Origin: Patescibacteria group bacterium UBA1441
Lineage (GTDB): Bacteria; Patescibacteriota; Minisyncoccia; Minisyncoccales; UBA1441
Direction: 5' to 3'
Assembly: GCA_002329255.1 (NCBI GenBank)
Contig: DCTL01000017.1
Span: 11,529 to 33,517 of the forward strand
DNA: 21,989 nucleotides
Shown here: positions 1 through 6,624 of the stretch, in pieces
Layout: every line of letters begins with the position of its first letter
How positions within the stretch are numbered: position 1 is the first letter of the stretch
Notes under the pieces: model-generated
Told to the model about the DNA's origin: nothing
Seen by the model: the letters and a program-made list of their open reading frames with translations, nothing else
The model's database searches: none
Program-made: the position numbers and the translations under genes

Positions 1-1599
1 GCAATTGGATCCGATTTGCCAGAGCAGTCCAAAACGGGTTGCGTCAGCTCCGTATTGGTCAATTAAAACTAGGGGATCAACACCGGTCCCTAGAGATTTA
101 CTCATTCGTCGGCCTTCTTTATTAAGTACTGTGGGGTGAAAATAAACTTTAGAAAAAGGTATTTGGCCGGTGAATTCTATTCCGGAGAAGATCATTCGAG
201 CAACCCAAAGGTTCATGATTTCAGTTGCTGTTGAAATGACGTTGGTGGGATAAAATTTACTCAGATCATCAGTTTCTTCTGGCCAACCCAAGGTTGCAAA
301 AGGCCAAAGAGCTGAGCTGAACCAAGTGTCCAAAACGTCTGTTTCTCCTTCGAGTGGCACGGAGTGTCCCCACCAAATCTGTCGCGACAGACACCAGTCT
401 TTTATATTATCTAACCAATTTAAATAGACTTTTTTCCAGCGGGCAGGATAAAATTTAATTTGGCCGGAACGGACAGGTTCAGCGGCCATTTTAGCCAACT
501 CATCCATTTTCAGAAACCATTGTTCCGAAGGTATAACTTCAACTTTAGTCTGACAGCGTTCGCAAACTGGAACACTGTGCTGGTAGGCTTCTGTTTTCAA
601 TAGCAGGTTTTCTTTTTTTAGATCTGCCACAACTGCTTCTCGAGCCTGATTGATCTTCAATCCTCGATAAGCTTCGGGGACTTGATCGTTAAGTTCTCCG
701 GCTTCATTAATAATAGTTTTTAATCCAAGCTGGTGCCGTTCGCCTATCTCAGAGTCAACCGGATCGTGAGAAGGGGTAACCTTGAGAGCTCCAGTGCCGA
801 ATTCAATGTCAATGGCCGAGTCGGTAATGATTGGAATCAAGCGATCGGTAAGGGGTAGTTTTACTTTTTGTCCGATAAGTTTTTTATAGCGCTTATCTTG
901 AGGATGAACGGCGACGGCTAGATCGCCAAAAATTGTTTCTGGCCGAGTAGTGGCAATGGTAATTGAATCTTCTGATTCAACTAGCTGATATTGGATGAAC
1001 CAAAGATTAGTCTGTTCTTCTTGATAATCTAACTCTAGATCCGAAAGAGCAGTGCCACAACGAGGACACCAGTTAATAATTCTTTCGCGGCGATAAATCC
1101 AACCCCGCTGATAATAATGTTGGAATGACTTTTGAACGGCTTGACTATATTTGTCGTCTAGGGTAAATCGAGCTCGAGACCAATCACAGGAAGCGCCAAT
1201 TTTTTTCAGCTGTCCAACAATAACTGATTGATATTGGTCTTTCCATTTCCATATTTCATCCAGAAACTTTTCTCGGCCAAGATCAAACCGCGTTAGCTTT
1301 TTTTCCTGTAACAATTTCTTCTCAATTACATTTTGGGTGGCAATACCGGCATGATCAAAACCTGGCAGCCACAAGGTTCGATAACCCTGCATACGCTTCT
1401 GTCGGATTAAAACATCTTGGACGCTGGCATTTAAAGCATGACCCATATGGAGAGAGCCGGTAATATTAGGCGGGGGGAGAGTGATGGTGAATTTTTCTAT
1501 TCGAGATCCGGGTAGTTTGTCGGGATTAAAATATCCGCTTTCTTCCCACCTTTGATATATTCGTGTTTCCGCCTCTTTAAAATCAAAACGCTTGTCCAT
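1..1599 (-). CDS. valS: Valyl-tRNA synthetase, N-terminal 533 residues (3' part beyond window)
   Basis: Class Ia aminoacyl-tRNA synthetase that charges tRNA-Val in the cytoplasm. The ATG at 1599 opens an uninterrupted frame to the window edge. Visible landmarks are the PPPNITGSLHMGHAL signature (HIGH at residues 51-54), a CPRC pair in the WCPRCGTALSDLE stretch of the editing region, CERC before EQWFLKM, the WCLSRQIWWGH block (402-412), DVLDTWFSS (421-429) and the RMSKS form of the KMSKS loop (498-502). It starts 2 nt after the tsaD stop, so translation is probably coupled. Between WWGH and DVLDTWFSS only eight residues remain (413-420). Known ValRS enzymes have a longer segment there, starting with IPAWY and carrying a zinc knuckle in some species. 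The tRNA-binding C-terminal region lies outside the window. Identification as ValRS rather than IleRS or LeuRS is secure from the HIGH-region signature. Confidence 0.97.
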   Translation of the reverse strand, partial: MDKRFDFKEAETRIYQRWEESGYFNPDKLPGSRIEKFTITLPPPNITGSLHMGHALNASVQDVLIRQKRMQGYRTLWLPGFDHAGIATQNVIEKKLLQEKKLTRFDLGREKFLDEIWKWKDQYQSVIVGQLKKIGASCDWSRARFTLDDKYSQAVQKSFQHYYQRGWIYRRERIINWCPRCGTALSDLELDYQEEQTNLWFIQYQLVESEDSITIATTRPETIFGDLAVAVHPQDKRYKKLIGQKVKLPLTDRLIPIITDSAIDIEFGTGALKVTPSHDPVDSEIGERHQLGLKTIINEAGELNDQVPEAYRGLKINQAREAVVADLKKENLLLKTEAYQHSVPVCERCQTKVEVIPSEQWFLKMDELAKMAAEPVRSGQIKFYPARWKKVYLNWLDNIKDWCLSRQIWWGHSVPLEGETDVLDTWFSSALWPFATLGWPEETDDLSKFYPTNVISTATEIMNLWVARMIFSGIEFTGQIPFSKVYFHPTVLNKEGRRMSKSLGTGVDPLVLIDQYGADATRFGLLWQIGSNC

Positions 1600-1601
1600 A
1601 T

Positions 1602-2774
1602 TCACAGATTAAGATTAGCATTGACTTTTATTGTATCAGATAAGCTGGCTTTCTTTAAGTATTTTAATCCGGTTAAAGCAATCATCGCCGCATTATCGGT
1701 AGATAATGTGACTGACGGAGCAAAAAACTTAAAGTTATTAGAAAAGGCTCCGGTCGCTAATCGACGCCGTAATGATTTATTAGCCGCAACGCCACCACCG
1801 ATTAAGATGGTTTTTGCTTGGTATTGGCTGGCGGCATTGATTGTTTTTTTAATTAGAACATCATTAATAGCATCTTCAATTTCGGCAGCCATTTTTAGTT
1901 TATAAAAAGGAGATCTTTTTAGTTGATCAGAATAACTGCGATGTTGATAAAGAACAGCTGTTTTAAGGCCCGAGAAGCTAAAGTCGTAACCGGGATGATT
2001 AATCATTGGCCGCGGTAAAGATATTTTTCTGATCTTTTCTGGGGCATTTGATTTATTGATTTCTCTCCATTGAGTGGCTAAACCCGAGATGATTGGACCG
2101 CCTGGATAACCTAAATCTAGAACACGAGCTGTTTTATCAAAACATTCTCCGGCGGCATCATCTCTAGTGCGACCAATTATCTGGTATGAATTCGGGTCTT
2201 TCATAAAAGCTAATTGAGTGTGGCCACCAGAAACAACTAAAGCCATCATTGGCCAATCTTGGGGCTTTGGCTCGGCTAACCAATTAGCAATGATATGAGC
2301 CTCCACGTGATTAACCGGGACAAAAGGAACTTGCCAAATTTGAGATAGAGCTAAGGCTAAGTTAGCTCCAGTCCAAAGGGCTGGCTCCAAGCCAGGTCCA
2401 GTCGTTATAGCCAATAGATCAATTGACGGTTTATTCCATCGTTTTAAAAACTTAACCAGTTTTTTAGCTAATTGTGGCTCTCGAGAAAGAACTTGATGAA
2501 TTATTTCTTTTTCTCGGAGAGATAATTTCCAGCGTCGACAAGGCTTAATTATCAATGCTTCTTGTAGGGATTTGGTCAGAAGAGGAATCAGGTTGCGTTG
2601 ATGTTCTCGACGAGCTAAATTAGGAACTACACCGCCCCAACGGCGATGAGTTTCGACTTGAGAAGCAACTAAGTTGCTAAGTAGGTTAATCGGCTCTCCA
2701 AATTTTCGGCTATCGGAGCTTAAAATAGCAATTCCAGTTTCGTCACACGAAGTTTCAATGGCCAAGATTTTCAT
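1602..2774 (-). CDS. tsaD: tRNA N6-threonylcarbamoyladenosine transferase TsaD (Kae1/Gcp family)
   Basis: Transfers the threonylcarbamoyl group onto A37 of ANN-decoding tRNAs, normally with TsaB and TsaE. The sequence opens with MKILAIETSCDETGIAI, the family N-terminus. It has the metal-binding HVEAH (156-160), VSGGHTQL (181-188), RDDAAGECFDKTARVLDLGYPGGP (from 204) and the C-terminal GGGVAANKSLR and STDNAAMIALTG motifs. At 390 residues it is about 50 longer than usual. The excess is mainly a basic segment at roughly 75-116, between the SLQEAL helix and the conserved SIDLLAITTGPGLEPALWTG stretch. The GLEPALW wording is one I associate with Patescibacteria. The start is the only ATG in front of the family N-terminus. 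It is the first gene of a tsaD-valS unit. A weak -10-like TAAAAA (2784-2789, minus strand) lies 9 nt before the ATG and overlaps the divergent tRNA promoter. Confidence 0.97.
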   Translation of the reverse strand: MKILAIETSCDETGIAILSSDSRKFGEPINLLSNLVASQVETHRRWGGVVPNLARREHQRNLIPLLTKSLQEALIIKPCRRWKLSLREKEIIHQVLSREPQLAKKLVKFLKRWNKPSIDLLAITTGPGLEPALWTGANLALALSQIWQVPFVPVNHVEAHIIANWLAEPKPQDWPMMALVVSGGHTQLAFMKDPNSYQIIGRTRDDAAGECFDKTARVLDLGYPGGPIISGLATQWREINKSNAPEKIRKISLPRPMINHPGYDFSFSGLKTAVLYQHRSYSDQLKRSPFYKLKMAAEIEDAINDVLIKKTINAASQYQAKTILIGGGVAANKSLRRRLATGAFSNNFKFFAPSVTLSTDNAAMIALTGLKYLKKASLSDTIKVNANLNL

Positions 2775-2779
2775 TTTTC

Positions 2780-2807
2780 TTGATTTTTAGCTCTACTTTT
2801 GTAGAAT
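2780..2807 (+). promoter_or_regulatory. Promoter of the tRNA-Glu gene
   Basis: A -35 TTGATT (2780-2785) and -10 TAGAAT (2802-2807) are separated by 16 nt, and the tRNA begins 12 nt downstream. A small dyad, TCTAC-TTTT-GTAGA (2792-2805), runs into the -10. The promoter is divergent from tsaD. Confidence 0.6.
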
Positions 2808-2818
2808 GTGATGGACAC

Positions 2819-2890
2819 GGCCCCGTCGTCTAGTGGTTAGGACGCTAGGTTTTCAACCTGGAAACGGGAGTTCGATTCTCCTCGGGGCTA
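2819..2890 (+). tRNA. tRNA-Glu (anticodon TTC)
   Basis: A complete cloverleaf of 72 nt. The 7-bp acceptor stem opens with a G-U pair (G1-U72) and is followed by the bacterial tRNA-Glu-like TCGTCTAG D-arm. The anticodon stem CTAGG/CCTGG closes the loop TTTTCAA, with anticodon TTC at 2852-2854. The T-arm is GGGAG-TTCGATT-CTCCT. The discriminator base is A, and CCA is not encoded, so it must be added after transcription. It has its own promoter upstream and terminator downstream. Confidence 0.96.
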
Positions 2891-2922
2891 CGATATATTA
2901 TCATCATTCATTCAAAGAAGCT

Positions 2923-2950
2923 AAAACCCCCGCTTTGTGGCGGGGGTTTT
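2923..2950 (+). terminator. Rho-independent terminator of tRNA-Glu
   Basis: An 11-bp stem, AAAACCCCCGC / GCGGGGGTTTT, with a 6-nt loop TTTGTG. The A and T ends make it look bidirectional, but no minus-strand gene lies to the right. Confidence 0.9.
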
Positions 2951-3000
2951 ATTCTGTCGCTCTAGTTATTTTAGTTAATCTAAGTCTTGTCTCTTTTGTT

Positions 3001-3027
3001 TTGCTTTTATGAATTGTCCGTTATAAT
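3001..3027 (+). promoter_or_regulatory. Promoter of the deaminase gene (leaderless type)
   Basis: A consensus -10 TATAAT (3022-3027) with a possible -35 TTGCTT (3001-3006) at a short 15-nt spacing. Only 6 nt separate the -10 from the ATG at 3034, so the predicted start of transcription falls on the ATG itself. Confidence 0.6.
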
Positions 3028-3033
3028 AAGTTT

Positions 3034-3492
3034 ATGATCAAAGATTTTTTTGAAGAAGCTTTTAGATTAGCAGAACAGGCAATCGAAGATAACACAGGGG
3101 GCCCCTTTGGAGCGGTGATTGTTCGCAATAATCAAATTATTGGGCGAGGAATGAATACCGTTCTGCGGGATCATGACCCCACGGCCCATGCTGAGATAAA
3201 TGCAATCAGAGACGCTGCTCGTCGAATAGCAAACCATGATTTAGGGAGATGTTTTTTAGTTACTACTTCCGAACCTTGTCCGATGTGTTTGATGGCGGCA
3301 GTCTGGTCAGGAGTGCAGAAAATTTATTATGCGGCTCCACATTCATTAGCCGACCAATATGGATTTCGCGATCAGAAATTAGCGGAATCGATCAGTGGTC
3401 GTCCTGTGGAAACAATCGAGGTGGCTGAATTTGGCCTTCAGGCGAAAGAAATCTTCGAAACTTGGAAAAAACAAGGCGGTCAAATTTATTGA
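3034..3492 (+). CDS. Nucleoside/guanine deaminase of the cytidine deaminase superfamily
   Basis: A 152-residue zinc hydrolase with the superfamily motifs HAE (H52, A53, E54 in DPTAHAEINAIRDA) and PCPMC (81-85 in TTSEPCPMCLMAAVW). Zinc would be held by H52, C82 and C85, and E54 is the proton shuttle. The DPTAHAE plus SEPCPMCL wording, the YYAAPHSLADQYGF segment and the length resemble Bacillus guanine deaminase (GuaD, guanine to xanthine). They resemble TadA less, which usually has a LEPCPMCAGA signature. The exact substrate cannot be read from sequence. It is a single gene with its own promoter, and no terminator is visible before the next promoter at 3548. The ATG is the only sensible start and has no Shine-Dalgarno. 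Confidence 0.88.
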   Translation: MIKDFFEEAFRLAEQAIEDNTGGPFGAVIVRNNQIIGRGMNTVLRDHDPTAHAEINAIRDAARRIANHDLGRCFLVTTSEPCPMCLMAAVWSGVQKIYYAAPHSLADQYGFRDQKLAESISGRPVETIEVAEFGLQAKEIFETWKKQGGQIY

Positions 3493-3547
3493 TTGTCCAA
3501 CAGTCTTATTGTCTCTGACTAAAGGTGTGCCGATCAAGAAGGAGCAA

Positions 3548-3575
3548 TTGACAGGTTGTTTTTTTCTGTTATAAT
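3548..3575 (+). promoter_or_regulatory. Strong consensus promoter of hsp20
   Basis: Perfect -35 TTGACA (3548-3553) and perfect -10 TATAAT (3570-3575) with a 16-nt spacer, the closest match to the sigma-70 consensus in the window. No CIRCE inverted repeat is seen near it. The predicted leader is about 39 nt. Confidence 0.85.
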
Positions 3576-3592
3576 CAAAATTGTTAAAGGTC

Positions 3593-3615
3593 GCTTAAAT
3601 TAACTTTAATTAGGC
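3593..3615 (+). promoter_or_regulatory. Hairpin in the hsp20 leader, candidate RNA thermometer
   Basis: GCTT(A)AATTA pairs with TAATTAGGC around the loop ACTT, leaving one bulged A. This weak, AU-rich stem ends 5 nt before the ATG and includes the only purine-rich TAGG near the start. Small heat-shock genes often carry such melting leaders; the function here is inferred from position only. Confidence 0.3.
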
Positions 3616-3620
3616 TAAAT

Positions 3621-4112
3621 ATGAAGATTAATCAATCTAAAAAAGACACCTCAAAGTCAATTGAATCCCAAGTTTCTCCGGTTGCTCCACTGTCTCTGCG
3701 GGAAGCGATGAATCGTCTTTTTAATGAAAGCATTTGGGATCCCTTTGACCATTTTAGCTCTCTTGGCCTAAGTGGTTATGAGAGCGGTTTATTTCCGCGT
3801 GTTGACATTACCGAGGATCGAAAGAATATTACGGTGACAGCTGAAATTCCAGGAATCAATCCGGACCAAATTGAGATCGAGGTGAGTGAAGATAGTTTAG
3901 CTATTAGCGGACAGATCGATCGAGAAGAAGCAGAAGAGGGTAAAACTTATTATCGTTTAGAGAGAGAATGTGGTCAGTTTCGTCGTGTCTTGCCGCTACC
4001 ATCTCGAGTAGATTCCGAAAAAGTAAAAGCTCGCGCTCAGAACGGTTTATTGACAATTACCTTACCGAAGTCTGTAGATAGTCAGCGACGTCGAATTAAA
4101 GTTGAGAAATAA
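3621..4112 (+). CDS. Small heat shock protein (Hsp20/alpha-crystallin family)
   Basis: An ATP-independent holdase that binds unfolding proteins in the cytoplasm as an oligomer. The 163 residues show a variable N-terminal arm with a WDPFDHF segment. The alpha-crystallin domain starts near PRVDITEDRKNITVTAEIPGI and ends with the hallmark NGLLTITLPK. A short tail with an IKV (IxI/V-like) contact motif follows. Length and order are typical of the family. The gene has a strong promoter and a private terminator, so it is monocistronic. The ATG at 3621 lacks a Shine-Dalgarno, and a weak hairpin lies just upstream of it. Confidence 0.95.
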   Translation: MKINQSKKDTSKSIESQVSPVAPLSLREAMNRLFNESIWDPFDHFSSLGLSGYESGLFPRVDITEDRKNITVTAEIPGINPDQIEIEVSEDSLAISGQIDREEAEEGKTYYRLERECGQFRRVLPLPSRVDSEKVKARAQNGLLTITLPKSVDSQRRRIKVEK

Positions 4113-4116
4113 GAAG

Positions 4117-4144
4117 GCAGGCCATCTAATTGGCCTGCTTTTTC
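4117..4144 (+). terminator. Rho-independent terminator of hsp20
   Basis: GCAGGCC (4117-4123) pairs with GGCCTGC (4132-4138) around an 8-nt loop, followed by TTTTT. The promoter of the next gene begins 2 nt later. Confidence 0.88.
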
Positions 4145-4145
4145 A

Positions 4146-4154
4146 TGCTATACT
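4146..4154 (+). promoter_or_regulatory. Extended -10 promoter of the Na/Pi-family gene
   Basis: TGC-TATACT is an extended -10 (hexamer 4149-4154) with no recognisable -35; that region is occupied by the hsp20 terminator stem. The ATG follows after exactly 9 nt, giving a predicted leader of about 3 nt. Confidence 0.6.
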
Positions 4155-4163
4155 GGGGCGAAT

Positions 4164-5162
4164 ATGACGACAATCGTAGTCACTTTTGTTTTAGGGCTGA
4201 GTTTGTTTTTTGTTGGAGTTTTTCTTTTTGCTCGATATGCAGAAAAAATACTCGGATCAGACGTTAAAAGATTGCTCAAGAAAGCAGAGGGACATAAGTG
4301 GTTTTTCTTTTTTTTAGGCGTTGGAGTAACGGCAATTGTTCAAAGTAGCTCAGTTGTTTCTTCAATTGTCGTTGGTTTGGTGGGCGGAGGGATGGTTTCT
4401 GTTTTTTCCGGCATCATTCTGCTAGCCGGCGCTAGCGTTGGCAGTACGATCACAGCTCAAATAATCTCCTTGCCAATTATCGGTTATGGGCCTTTGCTAG
4501 TGGCCATTGGTTTGGTCTTTTGGGCCTTTGGGCTAAGTGGTAAATATATTAAAATGATCGGAATTGGATTCTTTAGTTTGGGCCTTTTATTTATTGGCTT
4601 AATGCTAATGACGGGAGCCTTCTCAGGGATAGGGGACACTAATTGGATTGCTCATCAAATAGATTGCTTTGCTGCCTCTCCTTGGATAATGTTTGCAATT
4701 GGCTTAGCGATGACCATTATTCTTCAGTCATCATCAGTCTCTGTTGGTATTGGTATGGCGATGGTGACGAGTGGGCTCGTTAATTCTTTGGCGGTCATTC
4801 CATTTGTTTTAGGGGCAACCACAGGTACTAATATTACAGTTAATTTGGCTTCTTTGATTACGGCTCGCTCGGGTAAAATAGTTGCTCGCGGGTTTTTCGT
4901 TTATCGCTTGATTGCAGCTTTGGTGGCCATGATCTTTTTAGGATCATTCACTTATTTAGTGGGACTGATTACGATTGAACCAGCCACTGCTCGATTCGTC
5001 GCTAATGCATACACTCTGTTTAACCTATTAGCGGCTGTGCCTTTGTTTTTCTTGCTTAAACAAATCGCTGAGACCGGGGCTCAATTATCTCCACCGGGAG
5101 AGCGATCATTGAAAGATTTTTTCCTTGGCTCAAAAAAAGAAAAATCTCGTCTTGGCAATTAG
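4164..5162 (+). CDS. Na/Pi-cotransporter family membrane protein
   Basis: A polytopic inner-membrane protein of 332 residues with about eight to nine hydrophobic segments. It carries the two inverted repeats that define the Na/Pi-cotransporter family (PF02690). Each has a QSSS signature: TAIVQSSSVVSS (Q60) and TIILQSSSVSVG (Q188). Each is followed by a glycine-rich GASVGSTIT or GATTGTNIT stretch. In NptA-type transporters these elements form the sodium/phosphate path, so sodium-coupled phosphate or anion transport is the likely role. The PhoU-like cytoplasmic domain found in some relatives is absent, and the protein ends in a short charged tail. Its start has no Shine-Dalgarno. It is probably transcribed alone, because the next gene has its own promoter inside the end of this reading frame. 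Confidence 0.9.
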   Translation: MTTIVVTFVLGLSLFFVGVFLFARYAEKILGSDVKRLLKKAEGHKWFFFFLGVGVTAIVQSSSVVSSIVVGLVGGGMVSVFSGIILLAGASVGSTITAQIISLPIIGYGPLLVAIGLVFWAFGLSGKYIKMIGIGFFSLGLLFIGLMLMTGAFSGIGDTNWIAHQIDCFAASPWIMFAIGLAMTIILQSSSVSVGIGMAMVTSGLVNSLAVIPFVLGATTGTNITVNLASLITARSGKIVARGFFVYRLIAALVAMIFLGSFTYLVGLITIEPATARFVANAYTLFNLLAAVPLFFLLKQIAETGAQLSPPGERSLKDFFLGSKKEKSRLGN

Positions 5163-5180
5163 GCGGATCTGGACTATAAT
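5152..5180 (+). promoter_or_regulatory. Promoter of the TM-helix-repeat gene
   Basis: -35 TTGGCA (5152-5157) and -10 TATAAT (5175-5180) with a 17-nt spacer. The -35 lies inside the last codons of the upstream gene. The predicted leader is about 54 nt and AT-rich near the start. Confidence 0.75.
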
Positions 5181-5240
5181 AAAGTAACTGAATCGGTCGA
5201 CGTGCACCAAAGTTAAATAAAATTAATTATTTTTAAATAC

Positions 5241-5912
5241 ATGAATCCTCAAGCAATTAGCCTTTCTGAGGCTTTTACCTCCTCTCTTTCCGACCTCTGG
5301 TATGGATTGGTCGGCATTATTCCCGATGTGATTGGAGCGATTATTATCTTAATCATCGGTTTAATCTTAGCAAAGTTGTTATCCAACCTGACTCGTTGGG
5401 TGGTGAAAAAGGTTAAGGTTGATCTTCTATTTGAAAAGACCAAGATCACGAAAAAGTTTGAAGATGTTGGTTTTCGATTTGTCCCTTCGGATGTTCTGGC
5501 CTGGATTATAAAGTGGTTTATTATTATCGCTACTTTCATGGCAGTGGCCGATACTTTACGTCTTCAGGAGGTAACCAATTTCCTGCGAGAGATCGTTCTT
5601 TACATTCCGAATGTCATTGTGGCTATTTTAATTATAGTCATTGGTCTGATTGTTGGTGATCTGGTTAAAAGCTTTATTAAAAAGACCTTGCAGGCTTCTA
5701 AACTGAATGAAAAGAGAGCAGATACCTTGGGCCGGCTGGGTAAGTACGCCGTGCTGATCTTTGCCGGTATGGCTGCTTTGATCCAACTAGGCATTGCAGC
5801 TGAATTAGTTCAGATTCTGTTTGCGGGCATTGTCATTACCGCTGCTCTAGCCTTTGGCCTTGGTGGCAAGGACCAGGCGAAGCGTTGGTTGGAAGGTTTA
5901 TTTGGTAACTGA
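5241..5912 (+). CDS. Conserved TM-helix repeat protein (CmpX/MscS-related)
   Basis: A 223-residue integral membrane protein. It contains two copies of a pattern made of a proline-containing entry (IIPDVIGAIIILIIGLILAKLL and LYIPNVIVAILIIVIGLIVGDLV) followed by a charged helix. It closes with AALAFGLGGKDQAKRWLE, which resembles the pore-lining glycine/alanine helix of MscS-type channels. This matches the conserved TM helix family (PF05552), whose members such as CmpX are linked to membrane-tension or envelope stress. Four to five membrane spans are visible, with no beta domain or C-terminal cage, so it is shorter than true MscS. It probably shares its transcript with the unknown gene at 5966, since no T-tract terminator separates them. 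Confidence 0.82.
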   Translation: MNPQAISLSEAFTSSLSDLWYGLVGIIPDVIGAIIILIIGLILAKLLSNLTRWVVKKVKVDLLFEKTKITKKFEDVGFRFVPSDVLAWIIKWFIIIATFMAVADTLRLQEVTNFLREIVLYIPNVIVAILIIVIGLIVGDLVKSFIKKTLQASKLNEKRADTLGRLGKYAVLIFAGMAALIQLGIAAELVQILFAGIVITAALAFGLGGKDQAKRWLEGLFGN

Positions 5913-5926
5913 TTTTTATAGAGTTA

Positions 5927-5952
5927 CCCGTCCGGGATTCTTCCCGGGCGGG
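5927..5952 (+). repeat. Perfect GC-rich hairpin between two genes, without T-tract
   Basis: CCCGTCCGGGA pairs over 11 bp (one T-G pair) with TCCCGGGCGGG around a TTCT loop. GAG and CTC outside it can extend the stem. It is followed by AGCTCATC rather than a run of T, so it is not a standard terminator. It ends 13 nt before the next ATG. Confidence 0.7.
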
Positions 5953-5965
5953 AGCTCATCTTCCC

Positions 5966-6514
5966 ATGGACAAAAAGGTAATTATTATCATTATCGTTCT
6001 GATTATCATGTTGGTGGCTGGTTTTTTAATCGCCCAACAACGCTTTGATCGGACGGAGCGCCCGATAACCGAGCTTGAAGATGAATCTGAAGGCCAAGTC
6101 GCCTCCAGTATCCGGGATCGTCAGATTCGTGATTATTTGATTGACAACTGCGGACAGGCGGACTTCCAGGGTCGAGTTTATTGCGACTACGAATTGTTCG
6201 GCCGAGAGGAGTCGAATAATTTAGTTACTTATTATCTCTGGGCCTTGTGTCAGGAGTACTATTTCGACCAAGAGAGTCAATTACGAAAGGGGACTCAGCT
6301 GAGCGGGCCAGTGATCATCGAAGCTGAAATTGTTGACGGGAACTTAGTTATTTGGGACCATCAACTCTTTTTTGATGATTTGGAAGGCGCGCGCAATTCC
6401 TTCCCGGAAGCTTATCATGAACGGCTGATGCCAGATCAAGATCGATTTAGCCGCTTGGAGAGATCGATTGATAATCGAGCTGAGGTTGATCTATTGCCGG
6501 GCCTAGGCAAGTAA
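5966..6514 (+). CDS. Membrane-anchored protein of unknown function
   Basis: I do not recognise this 182-residue protein. It begins with MDKK and a single strongly hydrophobic helix (residues 5-24), then a polar, acidic domain that should lie outside the membrane. That domain has three cysteines (in DNCGQ, VYCDY and ALCQE), which could form a disulfide if exported. A conserved-looking stretch SGPVIIEAEIVDGNLVIWDHQLFFDD is followed by NSFPEAYHERLM, which hints at a small folded beta-rich domain. The start is the ATG directly before the hydrophobic helix; it has no Shine-Dalgarno. It lies 53 nt after the CmpX-like gene and is followed by a good terminator, so both are probably one transcript. 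Confidence 0.75.
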   Translation: MDKKVIIIIIVLIIMLVAGFLIAQQRFDRTERPITELEDESEGQVASSIRDRQIRDYLIDNCGQADFQGRVYCDYELFGREESNNLVTYYLWALCQEYYFDQESQLRKGTQLSGPVIIEAEIVDGNLVIWDHQLFFDDLEGARNSFPEAYHERLMPDQDRFSRLERSIDNRAEVDLLPGLGK

Positions 6515-6547
6515 TCGAAGGTTGTCTTTTTTAAATAGGAACAGACT

Positions 6548-6573
6548 AAGAGCGCCTGGCGAGGCGCTCTTTT
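6548..6573 (+). terminator. Rho-independent terminator
   Basis: AAGAGCGCCT pairs with AGGCGCTCTT (10 bp) around a GGCG loop, followed by TT and ending the 5241-6514 transcript. Confidence 0.88.
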
Positions 6574-6591
6574 AGTATCAGCCATAAAAGG

Positions 6592-6600
6592 TGCTATATT
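6592..6600 (+). promoter_or_regulatory. Extended -10 promoter of ychF
   Basis: TGC-TATATT (hexamer 6595-6600) has the extended -10 form; no clear -35 is seen. The leader would be about 18 nt. An AAGGA at 6606-6610 is 14 nt from the ATG, rather far for a ribosome binding site. Confidence 0.5.
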
Positions 6601-6624
6601 TAGTAAAGGAATTAATTATATTTT

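Noticed and set aside
1552..1905. 117-residue plus-strand frame opposite valS and tsaD
   Set aside because: It lies antisense across two well-defined genes, has no promoter and no recognisable domain.
3034..3492. Assignment of the deaminase as tRNA adenosine deaminase TadA
   Set aside because: The zinc motifs fit both, but the SEPCPMCL wording, the YYAAPHSLADQYGF stretch and the length fit guanine-deaminase-like enzymes better.
3493..3620. CIRCE-type heat-shock operator before hsp20
   Set aside because: I looked for TTAGCACTC-N9-GAGTGCTAA or a near match and found none.
5854..6048. 64-residue frame spanning the gap between the CmpX-like gene and the next gene
   Set aside because: It overlaps both neighbours out of frame and is composed of their out-of-frame translation and the hairpin.
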